From positions 1,785,131-1,849,130 of the forward strand of contig JAOSJT010000001.1 in the NCBI GenBank assembly GCA_027493955.1: a DNA stretch of 64,000 nt, given 5' to 3'. The notes below the pieces were generated by a model. That model worked only from the letters and a program-made list of their open reading frames with translations, searched no databases and had not been told where the DNA came from. The DNA is from Bacteroidia bacterium (GTDB taxonomy: Bacteria; Bacteroidota; Ignavibacteria; SZUA-365). Made by a program: the position numbers and the translations under genes. This document shows positions 53,918-63,907 of the stretch, one piece after another (positions within the stretch are counted from its first letter, which is position 1; each line of letters starts with the position of its first letter).

Positions 53918-55210
53918 ATGGGCAATCGGTTTGACTCCTCCCCCCTCGCACGACGCACGGTCGTTGCGGCAATGTTCCTCATCGCAAGCCTGCCGGCAGC
54001 AGGCATCGCACAGGGACAGCAGCACTTCGGCATCGTGTCGGAACTCCCTCTGGTGACGAAAACGCTGAACACCGATTTTTCCCTCGATTCCCTGCAAACC
54101 TTTCTCAAACAGCTCTGCGGTGAGCTGCCCGTGATGGTGCATGGTACACCGACGAGCATCCCGCACCGTTTCGCGGGGAATGGTTCGCAGGAATACCGGG
54201 ACGCGGCGCGGCACATCGCCAATGTATTCGAGCGCTACGGTTTGCACACCGTTCTCGAAAACAACAGAGACCCCTATACCCGATTGAACGTCATCGGGAC
54301 GCTCCCCGGCCGCCGCGCCGAATATGTCATGATCTGTGCGCATTATGATTCGCGCTTCGAGGGCTGTCCCGGGACCGACGACAACGCGAGCGGCACCGCG
54401 GCGGTACTCGAGGCCGCACGGCTTCTTCACGACATCCCTTTCGAATACTCCATCAAGTTCGTCGCCTTCGGTGGCGAGGAATTGGGCCTGCTCGGCAGTA
54501 AGGCCTATGTCGCGGCGCACGGGGACGACTCCATTCGCGCCGTCATCAATCTCGACATGATAGCGTGGGACGGCAACGCCAATCGCGTCGTCCAGGTGCA
54601 CAGTGAGGCGCCCACAGATTCGAACAGGGCGGAAGATCTGTTCCGTCTGATTTCCGATGTTGATGATGTGTATGGACTGCTTACCGAGGTTGCGCTTGTA
54701 CGGCCGGGAATAGGAGCCAGTGATCATGCACCTTTCTGGGATGCGGGCCATCCCGCGGTGTTGCTTATCGAGGAGTTTGGCTCGGATTTCAATCCGTACT
54801 ATCACTCGGAGAAGGACAACTGGATCAATATGTCCGCTGAAAAACATCAGCTGCTTTTCCGAAGCATCACGCAGCTCGCGATCGGGTCGGTGATGCATCT
54901 CGCTTCACCGATGGATCCGCTTTTGCATGTCGCAGCGTCAGCGGATCATGCAGCCGGTATGCAGATCTTCGCGTACCCCAATCCGACGCACGGGCGGACG
55001 AGTATCGCATGGAGCAGTCCCTTTCGCACTCCGGTGGTGCTGGTGGTCACCGATTTGCTCGGCCGCGAGGTGTTTCGCGCCGAACGCCAAGCCGTCGGAA
55101 GCACTCCTCAGATCGAAGCCGTCGACTTCACTTCCCTCCCTCATGGAATGTACCTGCTCCGTCTCAGCGGGGCGCAGCACGCCGTTACCGAAAAACTTCT
55201 CCTGCGCTGA
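53918..55210 (+). CDS. Secreted M28 zinc aminopeptidase with T9SS sorting domain
   Basis: 430 aa from the ATG at 53918 (alternatives GTG 53846 and ATG 53888). The signal peptide is in TVVAAMFLIASLPAAGIAQG. Di-zinc ligands of the M28 family are readable: H142 and D144 (AHYDS), D154/D155 (GTDDNASG), E187/E188 (FGGEELGLLGS), D213 (NLDM) and a late His in YHSEKDNW. The C-terminus is a T9SS domain (AYPNPTHGRTSI, LLGREVF, GMYLLRL). It cleaves N-terminal residues of peptides outside the cell. A 16-bp tandem duplication (53770-53785, 53786-53801) lies upstream. Confidence 0.9.
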   Translation: MGNRFDSSPLARRTVVAAMFLIASLPAAGIAQGQQHFGIVSELPLVTKTLNTDFSLDSLQTFLKQLCGELPVMVHGTPTSIPHRFAGNGSQEYRDAARHIANVFERYGLHTVLENNRDPYTRLNVIGTLPGRRAEYVMICAHYDSRFEGCPGTDDNASGTAAVLEAARLLHDIPFEYSIKFVAFGGEELGLLGSKAYVAAHGDDSIRAVINLDMIAWDGNANRVVQVHSEAPTDSNRAEDLFRLISDVDDVYGLLTEVALVRPGIGASDHAPFWDAGHPAVLLIEEFGSDFNPYYHSEKDNWINMSAEKHQLLFRSITQLAIGSVMHLASPMDPLLHVAASADHAAGMQIFAYPNPTHGRTSIAWSSPFRTPVVLVVTDLLGREVFRAERQAVGSTPQIEAVDFTSLPHGMYLLRLSGAQHAVTEKLLLR

Positions 55211-55300
55211 GTTCCGGAAGTTGTGCTGAGGCAGGGAGGCTTCATAGGCATCGAGCGTGCCACAGCGGCACGACGCGCCGGTCGCTCCCATCGCGCTCCG

Positions 55301-56911
55301 CTATCCGCCTCTCTCGCCCGTGATCAGCACGGGGATGAGAGAAAGCACCCTTCCATTCCCGTTCCGTAGCATGAAGAAATACACTCCCGGCGGCTGAGCG
55401 CGCAGATCCACGCACAAGGACGAACCGAAAGCCGGCGTCGTCAGCACCCTGCGTCCCAAAACATCGGACACAGTGAGTGTAAACCCGGCTCCGACTGTGC
55501 TCACAGTACACAATCCGCTGCCGGGATTCGGATAGACGGAAAATCCGCTCGCGTCGGGTATCTCATCCGTCGAGGTCGCCTCTTTCCACTCATGCGCACC
55601 GATGTCCATGGCCGAAGCTTGCGGACGCGGCGTTTTGTCCATATCGTCCGGGACGAGCCCACCCAGGTCACTGCCGGCATCCACGACGGCAGGTAACGCC
55701 GAGGAAAGACGCAGATTCCCTGCGCCAGCCTCCACGAACCACGACGAACGCGCATCCGTGACATTTGTGGTGAGCATGGCGCTCGCTCCGTCGCGCGCGC
55801 GAATGGCCTGATTGCTGAGATTATTGACGATGTGTACGTCACGCGTGGAAGCGAAACGGTATTCGATGGCGTTGGGGTAGCTGATGAAGATGGTGTTGTT
55901 GTACACCTTCGTTCCGGGGGAGCTCTCCAGACCGATACCGACATCGGGAAAGCTGCCCCCGCCGTCATGCGCGATGAAATTGTTCCTGATAATGCCGCCG
56001 CTGTGCGTGCTGTTGCCGAGGCCGAAGCCGATGCCGCGGTCGCAGTTGATGATGAGATTGCGCTCCACGGTGCTGTTCTCGCTGGTATTCCAGAAATGCA
56101 CCGCGTGCTCGGCGACCGAACCGGCGGGACTCCGGATATTTTCGAAGACATTGTCGCGCACAATCCAGTTGCGTCCCTTATGCACGTCAATTCCCCCGAT
56201 GTAGTAATTGGGGCCGACTCCCGCTGTGTACTCGAACATGCAGCACTGCACGACGCCCGAGTCAATGACAGCACGCTCGGTCGCACCCTTGAGCATCTGC
56301 TGATAGGTATCCTGGATGCGCACATTATGCACCAGCAGTCCATGCCCACTTACCTGAATGCCATGATTCCCGACATTGCGTATCGTAAGGTCCGCGATCG
56401 TGACGTGATCTCCGGCGATGAGCAGGCCGTTTTCCGTCGCGGGCTGCACGTCGCGCATGCCTCTCCCCTCGAGAATGACCGAATCCCTATTGCCCGAACT
56501 GCTGCGCAGTATGACATTGCTGCCCGTGATGTACGGAAATGAGGTGGTGGAAGCGACGCGGTACACACCGTTGTCGAGCAGAATGGTCGTGTTGCCGCCC
56601 CGCGCGTTGGCTTCGTTGATGGCCGTGCGAAAGTGCTGTTCGTTTTGCACGCGAAGAAGCAGCTCATTTTGCGCAGCACAGGGAGATACGAGGTTCTTCC
56701 GCACCTGCTCGGTGGTGCAGCCGCAGTCCTGCGCATACAGCGCTTCCACGGAGAGAAGCATGAGGCCGGCGAGCGTCAGGAACAGGAGCAGTACGCTGCC
56801 GCGAAGGATGCTGCGGCGACCGGGGGATGCGCTTGTACATCCCGATACCCGACTGGAGCGGTGCAGGACGGCCGGCGGAGGGCCGGACAGAGATTGCGGA
56901 TGATACGGCAT
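55301..56911 (-). CDS. Secreted right-handed beta-helix protein with T9SS sorting domain
   Basis: 536 aa from the ATG at 56911, with GGAG nine bases upstream; the frame extends to 57238 without a plausible start. A hydrophobic signal segment (GSVLLLFLTLAGLMLLSVEALYA) is followed by DCGC. The middle has parallel beta-helix (PbH1) repeats: HVTIADLTIRNVGNHGIQVSG, NWIVRDNVFENI and NSTVERNLIINCDRGIGFG. The C-terminal FSVYPNPGSG...DVLGRRV...PPGVYFFML is a T9SS domain. It may bind or cleave polysaccharide; no lyase motif is recognised. It overlaps the 5' flank of the divergent receptor gene. Confidence 0.85.
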   Translation of the reverse strand: MPYHPQSLSGPPPAVLHRSSRVSGCTSASPGRRSILRGSVLLLFLTLAGLMLLSVEALYAQDCGCTTEQVRKNLVSPCAAQNELLLRVQNEQHFRTAINEANARGGNTTILLDNGVYRVASTTSFPYITGSNVILRSSSGNRDSVILEGRGMRDVQPATENGLLIAGDHVTIADLTIRNVGNHGIQVSGHGLLVHNVRIQDTYQQMLKGATERAVIDSGVVQCCMFEYTAGVGPNYYIGGIDVHKGRNWIVRDNVFENIRSPAGSVAEHAVHFWNTSENSTVERNLIINCDRGIGFGLGNSTHSGGIIRNNFIAHDGGGSFPDVGIGLESSPGTKVYNNTIFISYPNAIEYRFASTRDVHIVNNLSNQAIRARDGASAMLTTNVTDARSSWFVEAGAGNLRLSSALPAVVDAGSDLGGLVPDDMDKTPRPQASAMDIGAHEWKEATSTDEIPDASGFSVYPNPGSGLCTVSTVGAGFTLTVSDVLGRRVLTTPAFGSSLCVDLRAQPPGVYFFMLRNGNGRVLSLIPVLITGERGG

Positions 56912-57278
56912 GGCGGCAGCTCCGATTTCATTCATACATACTGCTGCGGGAGCGGATCCTTCCCGCCTGAACAGGCATCGTGCCCTGGCGTCGTACCGAT
57001 ACACGAAGTGTGCGGGCACGACCGGTGGTGATTCGGATACGAATGTACCGAAAGATAGTCTGGAATTCAATGCGGCGGCGTGGCTGCTCGGGATATGCCT
57101 GCTCGCGGATGCGTCGCAACGCATCGAAACTCGTTCCCTGTGTAACGCGGAGCGACAACGGCATTGCGTAGACACTATCCTGCGAAGAGGGGCAGTGGTC
57201 AGTGTGGTGACAGACGGGGCGAAACATTTGCGGAGCATTTTCGTACCCCACAGATCTTATGCACATCCGGAGCGCAGC

Positions 57279-59711
57279 ATGAAAAGCTTGGTTCTCGTTG
57301 TCGGTAGCGTCCTCCTTCTCCTCCTGTCCTTTCACCACCCTGCAGCCGCAGCCACCGATAATGCGAAGGCAAGCATCATCAAAGGCACTGTCATTGATGC
57401 CGGCTCCCGGGCGCCGTTGATGTACGCAAACATCGTTCTCCGAAAAAAGTCTGATTCTTCCTTTGTATCCTCCACCTACGCCGGTGAAACAGGAGAATTT
57501 CTACTGTCCGGCGTCCCTGCGGGAGAGTATGTCCTGACGATCAGCTACGTCGGGTACACACGACAGCAACTGCCGGACGTCAGGGTCGCCGAAGGCGGAA
57601 AAGTGGTGGACCTTGGGACCGTTGCGATGCGTGAGAGCGCCGTAGAGAGTAAAGAAGTGACGGTCGAAGCCGAACGCGCTCCGGAGGAATTCCGCCTGGA
57701 CAAAAAAGTCATCAACATCAGTCAATCCCTTCACGCGCGCGGTGGTTCGGCGATGGATGCACTGCGTGAACAACCGTCGGTCCGCGTCGATGAAAACGAC
57801 AACCTGACGCTGCGCGGGAGCAGCAATTTCACCGTATTGATCAACGGACGGCCGGGCGCCTTTCAGGGCTCCGACGCCCTGCGGCAGATCCCGGCGAACA
57901 TGATAGAGAGCATCGAGCTGATGACGAATCCCTCCGCGAAATACGAAGCGGAGGGGTCGGCAGGAATCATCAACATCATTCTCAAAAAGGAACAGCGCTA
58001 CAGCAGCAGCGCCATCGTCAATATCGGCGCCGGTACGCGCGATAAGTACAACACCGACGCCACGATGACGATGAACATGGGCAGTACCACGCTCACGGCG
58101 GGAGGTGATTATCGCGACGTCACCTACCATCAGGTACAGGACGTCAACCGCGTGACCTTCATTCCGGACGGGCGCATCGTCAACAACACGGACCTTCGCA
58201 GACGGGATATCCGCGAACAGTACTCGCTGCGGCTGGGCATCGAGCACGGTTTCAGCGAAGAGCATACGGTGTCGCTGAACGGCAGCGGAGGGCACATCAC
58301 GCTTCCCCGTCTTTTCACCTTCGATGTGCATAATACCGATCCCTTTCAGGATCTGTATCAGCATATAGAGAACAGTTTCGATCTCGACGCGGTGTACTAT
58401 ACCGCCAGTTCCGCCTATGTGTACAAGCCGGTGCCCGGAGCGCGCGAACTGACACTCGAAGGCAGCTACACACACGTGACCCTTCCCTACTCGCAGATGA
58501 CGCGAGAGTTTACCACCGATGCCAACTTCATGAATATGCAGCCCGATCCGTATTCCGTGCGTATGGAAAGCGATGTCCAGCGCTTCGAGGCACGCCTCAA
58601 ACTCGGCTACATGCACAAATTCAGCGACGTGAGCACGTTCGAAAGCGGCCTGCAGTCGGATGTTTCCTCCCGCAGTTACGATGTGGAGAATTCGATCTAT
58701 GACTGGACGCAGCAGCAATGGACCATCGATCCCGTCCTCACCAACACCTTCGACATGGATAATTACGTCCATGCCGCGTACGGGACGTATTCCAACGCCC
58801 TGTTCGATACACACTTCCAGGTCGGTCTCCGCGCGGAGTACATGGACCGGCTGTTGGAGCAGAAGACCATGGAGGAGGATTACCGCTACGACAAGCTCGA
58901 CTGGTTTCCGAGCGTCAGCGTTTCGCGGAAATTCGGAGAGCATCAGCTACAGGCGAGTTACAGCAGGCGCGTCAACCGGCCGAACGAGAACTTGCTCAAT
59001 CCCTTCCCGTTCTATTCGGACAGATGGCTCAGCAGCGCAGGGAATCCGAAGCTGCTGCCGGAGTACATCAACTCCTTCGAACTCAATTATCAGAAAATGT
59101 TCGGCGGGGTGTTTGTGTCCGTCCAGACCTACGCGCGCACATCGGTGAACGGGATGTGGCAATCGCAGGTCGCCGATTCCGCCGGGAAGATGATACAGAC
59201 GTTCGGAAATTTCGCGGAAAACGGCTCCATAGGAACGGAGGTGTCGGCAAGCTTGCGTCCGCTCTCCTGGCTTCGGCTCGATCCCAACGTCAATCTGTTC
59301 CACTATTCCCTTTCGGGCGACGTCTTCGGGCGGAAGCTGGAACAGAGCGCGTTTACCTGGACCGCGCGCCTCAGCGCCACAGGCACGTTCGCCACAGGTA
59401 CACGCGTGCAGTTGACCGGCATGTACCTCAGCAGACAGATCAATCCGCAAACGGAAACGAAGCCGCTGTTCTTCCTCAGCGTCTCAGCGCGTCAGGACCT
59501 CTTCGACCGCGTGCTTTCTCTCACATTGCAGGCGCAGAATCTTTTGACCACCGCGTACTACACCATCAATGCGTCCGGAAGCAACTTCGCGAACTCCTTC
59601 GTCATCAAGCCGGAGGTCCCTGTCGTTAATCTTTCGTTGAGTTGGAATTTCAACAATTACAAACGCAGGGAACGTCCGAATGAGGGCGTGGATGTGAATG
59701 TCGGGATGTAG
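57279..59711 (+). CDS. TonB-dependent receptor-like outer-membrane protein
   Basis: 810 aa from the ATG at 57279, with GGAG eight bases upstream and a signal peptide (LVLVVGSVLLLLLSFHHPAAA). Residues about 30-115 are a carboxypeptidase-regulatory-like domain (KGTVIDAGSRAPL..., GEYVLTISYVGYTRQ). Then a plug domain (SAMDALREQPSVRVDENDNLTLRGSSNFTV, NMIESIELMTNPSAKYEAEG) and a C-terminal barrel of the OMP_b-brl_3 type follow. It imports or binds a ligand at the cell surface; no TonB box is recognised. It is not preceded by a SusD-like gene, so it is not a classical SusCD pair. Confidence 0.9.
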   Translation: MKSLVLVVGSVLLLLLSFHHPAAAATDNAKASIIKGTVIDAGSRAPLMYANIVLRKKSDSSFVSSTYAGETGEFLLSGVPAGEYVLTISYVGYTRQQLPDVRVAEGGKVVDLGTVAMRESAVESKEVTVEAERAPEEFRLDKKVINISQSLHARGGSAMDALREQPSVRVDENDNLTLRGSSNFTVLINGRPGAFQGSDALRQIPANMIESIELMTNPSAKYEAEGSAGIINIILKKEQRYSSSAIVNIGAGTRDKYNTDATMTMNMGSTTLTAGGDYRDVTYHQVQDVNRVTFIPDGRIVNNTDLRRRDIREQYSLRLGIEHGFSEEHTVSLNGSGGHITLPRLFTFDVHNTDPFQDLYQHIENSFDLDAVYYTASSAYVYKPVPGARELTLEGSYTHVTLPYSQMTREFTTDANFMNMQPDPYSVRMESDVQRFEARLKLGYMHKFSDVSTFESGLQSDVSSRSYDVENSIYDWTQQQWTIDPVLTNTFDMDNYVHAAYGTYSNALFDTHFQVGLRAEYMDRLLEQKTMEEDYRYDKLDWFPSVSVSRKFGEHQLQASYSRRVNRPNENLLNPFPFYSDRWLSSAGNPKLLPEYINSFELNYQKMFGGVFVSVQTYARTSVNGMWQSQVADSAGKMIQTFGNFAENGSIGTEVSASLRPLSWLRLDPNVNLFHYSLSGDVFGRKLEQSAFTWTARLSATGTFATGTRVQLTGMYLSRQINPQTETKPLFFLSVSARQDLFDRVLSLTLQAQNLLTTAYYTINASGSNFANSFVIKPEVPVVNLSLSWNFNNYKRRERPNEGVDVNVGM

Positions 59712-59983
59712 CCGAAGCAAGGCATGACGCGTCCCGACTGATTCTTCAACGTCGCTCATCCCTGACACGCGACCGTAAGCATCTGTTTGCGGTCGCAATT
59801 GTTGATGTAGCGCAGAGTTCGCAGCAGAAGTATTTCCAGCCGTACGCTGCGGGAGAAATGGGCGTTTCATGTATCGCCCATGTTTCGATGCGGGCGCGGC
59901 GGGAGAAGTGGGCGTTTCATGTATCGCACGGTCCTGCTGGCACAATCGGGTTCCTCGGACGGGGTTTCCCGAGCTGCCTGCTT
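59712..59983. repeat. Intergenic region with 50-bp-period direct repeat
   Basis: A 29-bp sequence (GCGGGAGAA(A/G)TGGGCGTTTC...) occurs at 59849-59877 and 59899-59927 with one mismatch. The rest of the gap between two convergent genes holds no gene. Confidence 0.7.
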
Positions 59984-60667
59984 CTACCGCATCCACACTC
60001 TCAGCAGGCTTACGAGGATCAGAGCGCCAAGCAAGGCAATAACGGCACCAAGGAGCTTCTGCAAGCGCATGCAATGCGAGCGCCGCAAACGCTGCGCATA
60101 ACGCGAGGCGAGCCTCATGCAGGTCTGGAGATACAGAAAGTTGCCGAGACCGAAGCCCATGGCAAACACCGTCCTTCCGAAAAAGCTCCAACGGCTTAAC
60201 CCCAGTGCACCTGCCTGCGACGTCAGCAGTGCGAAACCGGCGAGAAAACTTGGACTCGCGATTGTGGAGAGTTTCAGTGTGATACCGAGCAGAAGATATC
60301 CGGGAAGTGATACCCCAGCACCCTGCGACGTCACGACACGCTCACAGTGCAATGCCTCGTCAGCCATTGGTCGCTGTCTGAACACGAGATATGCACCGTA
60401 GCATCCCAGCGCGGCAACGAGAGCCAACTGTGTTCCATGAAGCAGCGATGGATACGCAGCAGCTATACGGACATACGCATCCGTTGCTGAGGTTGCTGCC
60501 GTCACTGCGAGAAAAGCATAAACGATATCAATGAGCAACACACCATAAGTGAATGCGGCAGTGCGCGAAAATCCGGAAGACAGGGCCAGGTTGAGCCCGA
60601 CGAGTATCGACCCACCGGGAATAAGAGCATACAGAAAACCGATGAATATGCCTTCGAGAAGTATCAT
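59984..60667 (-). CDS. LysE-family exporter
   Basis: 227 aa with about six membrane helices. The N-terminus GIFIGFLYALIPGGSILVGLNLALSSGF has the PG motif of LysE/RhtB amino-acid exporters. It lies 37 bases downstream of the radical SAM gene on the same strand, and the whole unit (63908 to 59984) is probably one transcript. The substrate is unknown. It may export the product of the radical SAM enzyme, which is an inference. Confidence 0.78.
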   Translation of the reverse strand: MILLEGIFIGFLYALIPGGSILVGLNLALSSGFSRTAAFTYGVLLIDIVYAFLAVTAATSATDAYVRIAAAYPSLLHGTQLALVAALGCYGAYLVFRQRPMADEALHCERVVTSQGAGVSLPGYLLLGITLKLSTIASPSFLAGFALLTSQAGALGLSRWSFFGRTVFAMGFGLGNFLYLQTCMRLASRYAQRLRRSHCMRLQKLLGAVIALLGALILVSLLRVWMR

Positions 60668-60704
60668 ACGCCCCCCGGTACATATCCGCTATTGTTGTTC
60701 GCAA

Positions 60705-62081
60705 TCACAAACATGGCGCACCCTCCGCATCGGCCGGGAGCACTGCCGGCACGCGATGCTTCCCGCGCAGCCGCTTCAGTCGGAGATACTCGCGCCTGAA
60801 CAACCAGTTGCTGTAGAGGAAGAACACAGACAGCTTCACATCGCTGCTGACTGAACGGCGAATGATCTGACCGTACCCGGACAGACGGCCGAGTAATTCG
60901 ATGAATCCTTCCTCCGCTTCTTCGGCTGTCAGATTCTTCGGTTCGTAGAGGCAAAGGTTAAAGGATGAATTGTAGCCGATGTTGTTGCGAAGAAAATCGT
61001 TCTCATCCCGTATGAGCAATCTGTTCTCTGCTTTGAGCCGTTCGTACAACACAGTCCCTGGAAGAGGAACAAGCAGATTGATCATCGGCAGCTCGATATT
61101 GTGCCGGGAGACGAGTTCGGCAAGCTGCCGGGCTGTGTCCTTTGTGTCATAGTCGAATCCATACATGAGAAATGCTGCGATCTTGATCCCGGCACTGTGG
61201 ATATTGCGGATTCTTCTCTCGTAGGACTCCGCGGACAGATCCTTGTTCACGTTCTCCAGATTGGATTGCGAAAATGTTTCCAGACCGATGAACAGCGCCT
61301 TGCAGCCGACACGGCGCATGAGCTTCAGTGTTTCTACATCGTCGCCAATGTCGATCGTAGATTGTGCGCCCCAGACAAAGCGGTACTTTCTCTCAAGCAT
61401 GCCCTCGCACAGCGCTTTGAGATAGCTGTGCCGGCTGTGAATGTTCGTATCGATGAACGCGATGCGCCGGGTTTTCGTATGGAGATAGTCCAGTTCCGCG
61501 AAGACGTGGCGGAGCTTGCGAACACGACAGTTCCCTTCATATATCGAGGCAACGCAGCAATAGTCGCAGCGAAAATTACAGCCGACACTGGTAAACACCG
61601 GAGTGAACAGCACACGGCTGGTATCGAAGGCTTCGTAGTCCACCTGGTAATTGATGTCCACACCGCAGCGGTACTCGCGCTGCAGCGTTCCGTTCAAAGC
61701 GTCATCGAGTATGCGTCGCATCGCTGACCTGCCGGGATTTCCGTGAACGACTGCGTCGCAGTGCGGCGCAACGAAATCGCTGCTGAGGTGCGCCTGAAAG
61801 CCACCGAATATCACAGTTTTCCCACGACGACGAAACTCCCCTGCAATTTCAATGCCACGGTAGATCTCGTACCCCATCGATGAGAGTCCGATCACAGAGG
61901 CGTCGGTGTCGAAATCGACTTCCTCGAAAAACTCGTAACAGAGCTGTTTTTCCCATTCGTCGGGCACGGCGGCGCTGAGAGCAGGAAGAGCGAGCGACAT
62001 CGTATACAGACTCTTGCCCTTGAGCAGCTTGCCGAATTTGTCTCTGTACGTGGGTTGTATGAAATACACTTTCTTTTTCAT
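60705..62081 (-). CDS. B12-domain-type radical SAM enzyme
   Basis: 458 aa. The N-terminal cobalamin-binding-like Rossmann domain (FIQPTYRDK, VIGLSSMGYE, VIFGGFQAHL) lacks the DxHxxG cobalamin motif. The radical SAM cluster is C168-x3-C172-x2-C175 (CNFRCDYC). A C-terminal domain of about 100 residues ends in RLKRLRGKHRVP. The BchE/HpnJ-type layout suggests methylation or lipid-type chemistry, with the substrate not readable. The start is ambiguous between two adjacent ATG codons; the first overlaps the ABC ATPase stop. Confidence 0.85.
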   Translation of the reverse strand: MKKKVYFIQPTYRDKFGKLLKGKSLYTMSLALPALSAAVPDEWEKQLCYEFFEEVDFDTDASVIGLSSMGYEIYRGIEIAGEFRRRGKTVIFGGFQAHLSSDFVAPHCDAVVHGNPGRSAMRRILDDALNGTLQREYRCGVDINYQVDYEAFDTSRVLFTPVFTSVGCNFRCDYCCVASIYEGNCRVRKLRHVFAELDYLHTKTRRIAFIDTNIHSRHSYLKALCEGMLERKYRFVWGAQSTIDIGDDVETLKLMRRVGCKALFIGLETFSQSNLENVNKDLSAESYERRIRNIHSAGIKIAAFLMYGFDYDTKDTARQLAELVSRHNIELPMINLLVPLPGTVLYERLKAENRLLIRDENDFLRNNIGYNSSFNLCLYEPKNLTAEEAEEGFIELLGRLSGYGQIIRRSVSSDVKLSVFFLYSNWLFRREYLRLKRLRGKHRVPAVLPADAEGAPCL

Positions 62082-62791
62082 CATTCACCTCTGCCTTCGG
62101 ACGCGGTGATGCGGCCGCTGTCCATGAAATGAATTACGTCGGCATACTCGCGCAGACGGAGGTCGTGGCTTGCCGCGAGGACGCATTTCTTCAGATCCGC
62201 CGCGCAGGAATGGAGCAGACGTATGATTGCTTCGCCCTGCTGTGTGCCGAGACTGGCTGTGGGTTCGTCGGCAATGAGAAGATCGGCGTCGATGGCGAGT
62301 GCACGCGCTATTGCCACTCGCTGCCGTTCGCCATGGCTGAGTTCCGGCGGACGCTTGCCTGCGAGCTGCGGAATGCCTACGCGCTCAAGCGCATTCAACG
62401 TCCGGCCACGGGCGTCCGCGTTCCGCACCCCTGCGAAGCGCAGTTGCAAGTCGATATTCTCTGCCGCGGTAAGCGCATCGATGAGCAGGAACGTCTGAAA
62501 AACGAAGCCGATCCTGGCTGCGCGCAGCGCCTGAAGCTGCCTGGAGCTGTATCCGCCCAGCGTCTGTCCGAAAAGTTCCACCGTTCCACTGCACGGGGCC
62601 ACGAAGCCCGCGGAAATCGTGAGCAGCGTGGTTTTACCGCTGCCGCTGGGACCGAGCAACAGCAGCAATTGCCCGGGAAAGGCATCCAGATCGATGTCAG
62701 TGAGAGCGGTATATTCGTTGCCCTGCGAAACAAATGACTTCGAAATCCCGCGCAGACGGACCGCCGGTGTGTTTGTATCATGCCGCGTCAT
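62081..62791 (-). CDS. ABC transporter ATP-binding protein (MacB/LolD-like)
   Basis: 236 aa from the ATG at 62791, which overlaps the permease stop (ATGA). Walker A GPSGSGKT is at residues 47-54, Q-loop VFQTFLL follows, then signature LSHGERQRVAIARAL and Walker B LLIADEPTA with its H-loop (ASHD). The frame extends upstream to 62992, but that part lies within the permease. It pairs with the adjacent FtsX/MacB-type permease to form an exporter of lipoprotein, peptide or antibiotic type. Confidence 0.93.
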   Translation of the reverse strand: MTRHDTNTPAVRLRGISKSFVSQGNEYTALTDIDLDAFPGQLLLLLGPSGSGKTTLLTISAGFVAPCSGTVELFGQTLGGYSSRQLQALRAARIGFVFQTFLLIDALTAAENIDLQLRFAGVRNADARGRTLNALERVGIPQLAGKRPPELSHGERQRVAIARALAIDADLLIADEPTASLGTQQGEAIIRLLHSCAADLKKCVLAASHDLRLREYADVIHFMDSGRITASEGRGE

Positions 62792-63888
62792 GAGAACACC
62801 TCCGACGTAGAAATGCGCCGTACCCTTCTGCTTGCGAGCAAACCGCTGGCGATGCTGATCACGAACACCGCTACGGTGACTGCGAGGATGTGTGACGCTG
62901 TGACGAGAGCGGCCACCTCGGGTGTGATCGATTCGATCAGCAGCAGCAACGGATACAGCGCAGCCAGACCGAGACACTCGGACGCGGAACACACGAACAG
63001 CGACTGCGTCAGAACCACACGCCTGAGATAAGAGGACGGCGAACCGATGAGCTTCATTATCGCGAAGTCGTGACGCCTCTCGAGTATATTCACCGAAAGG
63101 ATCAGACTCAGAATGATTGCCAGAACGACTCCCCCAATCAGCGCTATTGCGAAAAACAGCGGAAGTATACCGGACTCGACTTCGCGAATGTTGTTATCGA
63201 GAAATTGCGCATGCTGATGCACGGACAAACGCCCCGGGTACTTCAGGGCAATGTCCCGCGCCACAGATTCGGATGTGCTGCCTCCCCGCACCTGAACGAT
63301 GAAGAAACTCGCCAGACCCGGCAGCTCGATGATCGACTGCTCGTAAGCCAGCGTCACAAACGCGTATTGCGTGACAAATGCGTTTGTCCCGGATGAGAGT
63401 CCAACAACCGTCAGCGAATCGTCCCGCAGCTTCAGTCGCCGGCCGAGACCAATGCCGTGCTTTGCCGCAAACGCCTGATCGAGCACGATCTCGCCGTCCC
63501 TTGTGATCGCCCGCCCTTCGGCGATGCGCGGTGGTCCGCCCAACTCTCCGGGCACGTACCCTGTGAGCAGCACTGTTGCATTGCAGCCGTCAAGCTCAAT
63601 TGTTGCAAAGAACAACAGCACTGCGGTTGCCGAGGCGATGCTCTCGTGTCGGCGGATTTCATCGCAGTATGCCTCGGGCAGTATGGAAGTGCCGCGCATG
63701 ATATTCGATGTGTTCGCCTGCAGCACCCATAAATCGGCGGGGGTCTGACGAACGTAATCCACCGATCCTGTCGCGACGCCATTGTACACCCCGAGAATGA
63801 AAAGTATGAGCACGATACACAGCCCGATGCCCGAAAGTGTCAGCAGCAATCGGACAGGGTGTGTTGTCAGTACGCGCAGGACATACAT
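62788..63888 (-). CDS. ABC transporter permease (FtsX/MacB family)
   Basis: 366 aa from the ATG at 63888, which has GGAG nine bases upstream (the frame extends to 63942). One N-terminal helix (LTLSGIGLCIVLILFILGVYNGV), a large periplasmic domain (about residues 45-240), then three C-terminal helices, with FAIMKLIGSPSSYLRR, the usual FtsX coupling loop. It forms the membrane part of the exporter with the ATPase downstream. Confidence 0.9.
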   Translation of the reverse strand: MYVLRVLTTHPVRLLLTLSGIGLCIVLILFILGVYNGVATGSVDYVRQTPADLWVLQANTSNIMRGTSILPEAYCDEIRRHESIASATAVLLFFATIELDGCNATVLLTGYVPGELGGPPRIAEGRAITRDGEIVLDQAFAAKHGIGLGRRLKLRDDSLTVVGLSSGTNAFVTQYAFVTLAYEQSIIELPGLASFFIVQVRGGSTSESVARDIALKYPGRLSVHQHAQFLDNNIREVESGILPLFFAIALIGGVVLAIILSLILSVNILERRHDFAIMKLIGSPSSYLRRVVLTQSLFVCSASECLGLAALYPLLLLIESITPEVAALVTASHILAVTVAVFVISIASGLLASRRVRRISTSEVFS

Positions 63889-63907
63889 GCGGCACGCTCC
63901 GTGTTTT

